Positions 38,865-43,506 of a stretch of 43,506 nucleotides of DNA are shown in pieces (the first letter of the stretch is position 1; each line of letters opens with the position of its first letter). The stretch spans positions 1 through 43,506 of the forward strand of contig JANBTH010000061.1 of NCBI GenBank assembly GCA_027578815.1, read 5' to 3'. The notes beneath the pieces were generated by a model, which saw only the letters and a program-made list of their open reading frames with translations, made no database searches and was not told the DNA's origin. This DNA is from Coemansia sp. RSA 1804 (taxonomy: Eukaryota > Kickxellomycota > Kickxellomycetes > Kickxellales > Kickxellaceae). The position numbers and the translations under genes are program-made.

Positions 38865-39002
38865 GCGTGCTTTCCATCGTCTCTCTAACATTTTTCTGGT
38901 TACAATATCGTTAGATTGGTGGGAATGCTTTGGTAAATAGATTAATAACTTGCACAGAAACTAGGAGGATGAAGAAATACACAATAAAGGCAGAAACCCC
39001 GA

Positions 39003-39013
39003 TTACGAAGGCC

Positions 39014-39044
<31 letters not shown>

Positions 39045-42000
39045 TTGCTGTAATAGCTGGTTGAGCAGCATCTGCTGGAAGTTCGGCGGTTGCTGCGCAA
39101 AAGCCGCTGCGGATGTTCCCTGCTGGCCAGCTGCAGAGTTTAGCATCGCTGCATTCATGGCTGCAATGTTACCGATCGATTGCTGAGAAAACGCCGGTTG
39201 TTGCTGTTGCGGTTGCTGCTGCGGCTGCTGCTGTTGCGGTTGCTGTGGCTGCTGTTGGTTGGCCGCGAATAGCTGAGACATAGGCTGCTGCGACGATTGC
39301 TGCAGCTGCTGAAGCGTGAACTGGGGCGGTCTTTGTCCCTGCTGAACCGGCATCTGCTGCTGCTGTTGCTGCTGTTGCTGCTGCTGCTGCTGTTGTATCT
39401 GATTAGATCTCATCTGTGTCACCATCCGCATGATCAGCGCATCCCGCTGCGGCTGAGGAAGGTTCTTAATGTTTTCCACAACCTCAGCAGAGTAGTTAGC
39501 TTTAATCAAGGCCAGCACGGCCTGCAACTGGGGGGCTGTCAACGTCTCGTTGCTCATTGCAGGGCTGGCCATCATGTTCGGACGAGCATTGAATGACTGC
39601 ATCGGACTCATTATCATCTGCTGCTGCTGCTGTTGCTGCTGAGTGGAAGTAGACGATCCGCCGGATGGAATACCAGCGCCCATTGACCCACCACTGGTGT
39701 TGCGTGTCAAGAGCCCCGCGGCCCCCATTGCTGCACTGTTATTGGCCATAGCACCGGACATCGGAAGCCCCGCGGCCGCCTGTTGCGGAGTCATCATTAG
39801 TGAGACCGCCGGGTTCGGCTGCGCTGCTGCTCCTCCTCCTACATTACCACTGCCATTGCCGTTGCCACCACCGAGTGCTGCTGCATTAAGGGCGCCAGAC
39901 GCACCTACATTGGATGTGGCAGCAAGCGACGTGTTGGCAGCCAGCGGATTCGGGTTCAGCAGACCCGAAGCACCCACGGATCCGCCGTTAGCAGCCGCCA
40001 TTCCAAACTGCGTCAGCGTCTGGATAACGTTGGCGGTGATCGGGAAGTTGAGGAACGGGAGGGCAACCAGCGAGTTGCGGAAAAACGTCAGGAACAGACC
40101 GTGGAAGGGGGGCGCCGTTATTTGCGGATTCGTACGGACTAGCGCAAAATAAGGCTTGTTGCGGAGCGTGTTGCAGAAATCCTCGAAATACCCGATCCGC
40201 TCCTGGTTGGCAACAGGAGACACCCCGAGCCGCACAAGCGGGATCCCGAGTTGGATGCAGTACTCCGTGAACCGCTCGCTGGAGCTGATGATATCCGTCA
40301 CCCGCAGCTGCTCTGGCCACTCGTTGATCTTTAGCGACTGCGGCGTGACGTTAACACCGGGGTACGGATACGCTGCTACCGGGCATATCAGATCGTACTT
40401 TTTGTTTTCTCCTTGCCGTGATTCCCAGTGCAGCGTACCTTGCCATATGTGTCCGCCTTGCGCTGCATGCGATGCTCCCGATGTCTGGCCAACACCTTGC
40501 GGCTGAGCGCTTCCTGGCGATGAAAGCTGAGCCTGTCTCTGCTGCTGTTGCTGCTGCTGCATTTGTTGCTGCTGGCGTTCGAGCGCTTGGATCGCCTGTC
40601 TGTTATAATTGGCAAACGTCGCCTTGATGATCTGGATATTATTAATAAGCTCCGGGCGGTCCCTGCCAGCATCACGCAGCTGGGCCTCGAATTGATCAGG
40701 AGTAAGCACAACGATCATCTGCTTTAGCTCCATGTTCAGCTTGACACGCAGAAGCGAGAGCGCAGAGTTCAGTAGCTGATTAAGCATAGCCTGTTGCAAT
40801 TGAGCGGGCGACTGGTTGGGTTGCTGCGCAGGTTGAGTGGGCAGGGTAGCAGGGGACATGATACTGCTGCCAGCACTACTAGTGCCTCCGCCTTGCTGAG
40901 GCGGTTGCTGTGGTTGTGGTGGTAAAGGCGGGCGATGCATCACGGGTGTTGCGCCTGGCGGATACGATTGTCCCAGCGCTGCCGATACCATTGGACTTCT
41001 GCTGGCAAGGCCAGCGTTAGTTAAACCAGGCGACGCTCCCTGCGGCACCGCCATATTCCCACCCGCAGACGATGCAGACGCAGCAATAGCGTTTTGCTTG
41101 GCTCTTGCCAACGCAACCTCCAATTGCTGCCGCACCTGCTTCTTTTCCTGCTCCGATAGCTGGGCGTTCTGGAGCTGACTAGCAATACTAATCAGCACGT
41201 GCACGTCCTCGTTCGAAGTGATCCCCTGAGCCCTGAGACTCTGGATCCAGTTACTAAGTGTCAGCGACTGGGCCTGTGAGGCCATAGCCGTTGCCGATTG
41301 CTGTGCTTGCTGCTGCTGCTGCAATTGTTGCTGTTGCTGTTGTTGTGAAGGAGGACCAAGCTGTGCCGCACCGGTACTGTTGTTGATTGCATTAGCATGC
41401 CCAGCCATTGCGGCTACCTGTGGCGATAAATGCTGCTGCTGCTGCTGCTGCTGCTGTTGCAGATGCAGCAACGGAGTAGACGTAACCATGTTGGTCGAGG
41501 ACGATGCCGAGGACGCACCTACAAACACGCCACCATTGTTCGGTGTCGCTTTCGCCGTAATTGCTGGGGAATTCGAAGCCCTTGACGCCTTGCGTCCGCC
41601 GGCTCCCTTTGCCCGGCCCTTTGCGCGCCCCGCAGGCTTGACAGGCGGCTCCTCTGTCACTCCGGCCTGAACCGTGCCTGCCGCACCCGCAGGTACTGGC
41701 ACCGATGCAGATGTGGAGGAGGATGGGTGTACCGAGGCGTCCTGATCCGTCTTTTGCTTCTTTACACCTGCAGCCATAGCAAGTGCCGCAGAGGAGACGG
41801 CATTCGTCGCACCTGGACCTGCGGGACCTGTCTCTGGGGCTTTGTTCTTCTGCGGAAGCAATGACGCAGTAGCCGGGCTTGGAATCGGCTGCTGGTGCTG
41901 GGGTGGAGCGGAAATGGTGGAAGTGGCAGCAATGGCAGTGGTAGGCAACATGTTGCTATTGTTCTGCATTGGCTGGATATGAACAGGCTGCTGCGGCTGG

Positions 42001-42863
42001 ATATGCGGCTGGATGGCAACCGGAGCAATAGACAGGGGTGGAGGGAGAGTAGAGATGGTCGCGGGCTCGGCAAACTCCGGGGGGATCGGAAGATCAATAC
42101 CCATTAGTCGCACATCGAAATAAGGCGACATGGCAGCCGGCAGCTCCATCGGCGGTTTAGTGGATACATTAGCAGACCCAAGCAGCGCTTCCATCTGGTC
42201 GATCCGCTTGCCGCGTTCCTGAACCAGCGAGAACGATATCTTGAGCTCGCGCATACGACGCGCAACATCGTCGAGCGAGTAGTTGTCGTAACGCATATGA
42301 CCGTTCTCGCGACACGGCTCGGAGTACGGCGGCGTCGAGGTCACCAGGATAGCGTGGCGCTGCTGCACATTGGTCAAATGGGCCTCGGGATCGAATTCCT
42401 CGAAATCGTCGAACATCTCGAGCGCGCCAACCAGCCCCTCGGTGGCCGCACACCGAAGCATCCCGCCCTCGCGGAACTGGTGCGCCTTGATGGTCTTTGT
42501 GAACTCGCGGTAATTGGACGTAAAGTACTGTGTGCTGGATGTCTGTGTCGAGTATGGATAGTAGTCGCCAAAGAACACTACGCCCAGACGAACGCACGGT
42601 GTAGCCTTTGTCACCGAGCCTCCGGACTGGGGCGCTTTTCTGGCTGCTCCGTCCTTTTTGCCGTCAACCACAATTGGCGTGCGGAGCTGCGCTATTATTC
42701 GCTTTATGACTGTGTCGTATAGCTCGTGGAACACGTTCTGCATCTGCTGCGTGCTCTCCACCACCAGGACACAGAGAATGTCGCAGCGCGGTGCCGGACG
42801 CATTTGCTTTGGCGGCACCATTTTAAAGTGTGTCCTTCGCTCCTCAGCAACACGTATTTCCAA
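39003..42863 (-). CDS. MED25: Mediator subunit 25 (VWA plus PTOV/ACID-like domain, glutamine-rich)
   Basis: 1286 aa, one exon. The N-terminal von Willebrand A-type domain (about 25-250) has CDILCVLVVESTQQMQNVF, RLGVVFFGDYYPYST and RHAILVTSTPP, the layout by which Med25 docks to Mediator. Low-complexity Pro/Ser/Ala/Gln sequence follows, with a small helical segment near 540-600 (LSNWIQSLRAQG). Around 805-960 a beta-rich region (WQGTLHWESRQ, EWPEQLRVTDI) corresponds to the PTOV/ACID domain that binds activators. The C-terminus is mostly polyglutamine with runs up to 13 Gln, ending QQRPS. Mediator links activators to RNA polymerase II. The start is Met1 or Met15 (MVPPKQMRPA). Med25 is absent from budding yeast, so its presence is informative about lineage. 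It is divergent from the Emr1-like gene. Confidence 0.85.
39014..39050. repeat. CTG/TTG trinucleotide run (C-terminal polyQ of Med25)
   Basis: Interrupted CTG repeats on the plus strand encode the last Gln run of Med25. Similar runs lie near 39616-39640, 40540-40575, 41304-41345 and 41431-41460. Confidence 0.85.
39354..39396. repeat. CTG/TTG trinucleotide run (internal polyQ of Med25)
   Basis: About 14 consecutive CTG or TTG triplets, read as Gln on the minus strand. The mixture of CAG and CAA codons should limit repeat-length instability. Confidence 0.85.
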
Positions 42864-43321
42864 GATGGTACTAATCGCTCACACGTCCGGATTCAATCAC
42901 GTTGAAGAAAATGAGAACCGTCAGTGCGAACAGGCAAAGGAAAGGGGGAATTACTGGGGCGGCAATATATAAATAAATGTATATATGCTAATGCTAATGC
43001 TAATAAGGGAGAGATTGGAATTGGAGAAAGAAAAAGGGGGAGTATGAAAAGCAAAATGAAAAAGGTTCGCGTTTCCTCTTTCTTCATTTCCGACAGTCCC
43101 ATGCGGTTCGCAACGAGCGAGCCGTCGAGCCGCGGTAGTATCTTTATTCCCTTTTCGTTTAATTTTTTTTCAACTGATCCTTTTTGTTACTTTTAGTTTT
43201 TGATACACCCTATTTCTTTTTTTTTTTGGTCATTTGTCTGTTTGTATGCCAGGTACATGCTACTTTAGATTCTCTTCCTACCAGAAATAGTATATACACT
43301 TGAACAGCGAATAACGCAGCA
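42864..43321. promoter_or_regulatory. Divergent promoter region (Med25 / Emr1-like)
   Basis: 458 bp with T-rich runs near 43150-43230 before the plus-strand gene. No other gene is seen. Confidence 0.4.
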
Positions 43322-43506
43322 ATGGCGGACAATGGAGAGCAGATAAAGGTGGACTGGGAGAGCACAGAGAAGCCGCTCAAAATGCAGCAGCAAAGCAATG
43401 GGAACGGACAACGGGGCATTGACTACACGTGCAAGCTATCGGATGCGTTCGACCACTACTTTGCGTGTCTGACGGTGGGCAAGCAGATGAGCAACTACTA
43501 CAGATA
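43322..43506 (+). CDS. DUF3128 / Emr1-like small protein, N-terminal part (runs off the right edge)
   Basis: ATG 43322 opens a frame still open at the window end (61 codons visible; begins MADNGEQIKVDWESTEK). The last visible part, YTCKLSDAFDHYFACLTVGK followed by QMSNYYR, matches the start of the small DUF3128 family, in which a Cys-containing helix leads into a YYRYG-type motif. Fission yeast Emr1, which regulates ER-mitochondria contact sites, belongs to that family. The motif is cut at the edge, so the second Cys segment cannot be checked. Confidence 0.55.
   Translation, partial: MADNGEQIKVDWESTEKPLKMQQQSNGNGQRGIDYTCKLSDAFDHYFACLTVGKQMSNYYR

Noticed and set aside
1..43506. tRNA, rRNA, CRISPR or bacterial operon features
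   Set aside because: No cloverleaf with a T-loop GTTCGA box in a fitting context, no regular short repeats with spacers, and gene structure is eukaryotic.

Overview
The window reads as nuclear DNA of a fungus. It carries uninterrupted eukaryotic genes for TFIIH p62, Mediator 25, choline-phosphate cytidylyltransferase, mitochondrial ribosome and tRNA-synthetase proteins, and a serine carboxypeptidase. Introns are sparse; the only certain one has GT-AG ends and is 173 bp. Gene style (short introns, ABCC-type transporter, F-box family, bL32m, Mba1, Med25 with long glutamine tracts) would suit an early-diverging lineage such as Kickxellomycotina (for example Coemansia), but the sequence alone does not prove this.

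Composition is sharply two-state. GC-rich conserved blocks lie at about 1-2.7, 14.6-19.4, 34.3-38.9 and 39-43.5 kb. AT-rich islands lie at about 3-14.5, 19.5-26.3 and 28.3-34.3 kb, and these hold lineage-specific, duplicated and broken genes. The recognisable exceptions inside AT-rich territory are a serine carboxypeptidase (12.6-13.9 kb), a 2,3-dihydroxybenzoate decarboxylase-like enzyme (21.4-22.4 kb) and TFB1 (26.4-28.2 kb).

Layout: an Era-like mitochondrial GTPase N-terminus (left edge, minus) faces an unrecognised 576-aa protein; next come a coding remnant (3.3-3.5 kb) and a large ABCC transporter pseudogene (4.6-8.9 kb, minus) with a premature TGA, a frameshift and a damaged Walker A. 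Small orphan genes and relic repeats follow (9-12.3 kb), then the carboxypeptidase, mitochondrial-type AlaRS head-to-head with bL32m, Mba1/mL45, and an isolated Gag-like ORF. After the decarboxylase is a tandem duplication (22.9-25.5 kb) carrying two tiny TATA-driven paralogous genes among three decayed LINE 3' ends. TFB1, another tiny gene, two tandem 503-aa F-box proteins, a membrane-anchored Lys-rich protein, PCT1, an Mtf2-like protein, Med25 and a partial DUF3128/Emr1-like gene complete the window.

At least five genes (Era-like GTPase, AlaRS, bL32m, Mba1/mL45, Mtf2-like), and probably the Emr1-like one, serve mitochondria, mostly mitochondrial gene expression. The candidate undescribed material is the set of small TATA-driven orphan genes in the AT-rich islands, especially the tandem pair whose coding parts have diverged much more than their promoters and leaders. 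I found no tRNA, rRNA or CRISPR array.
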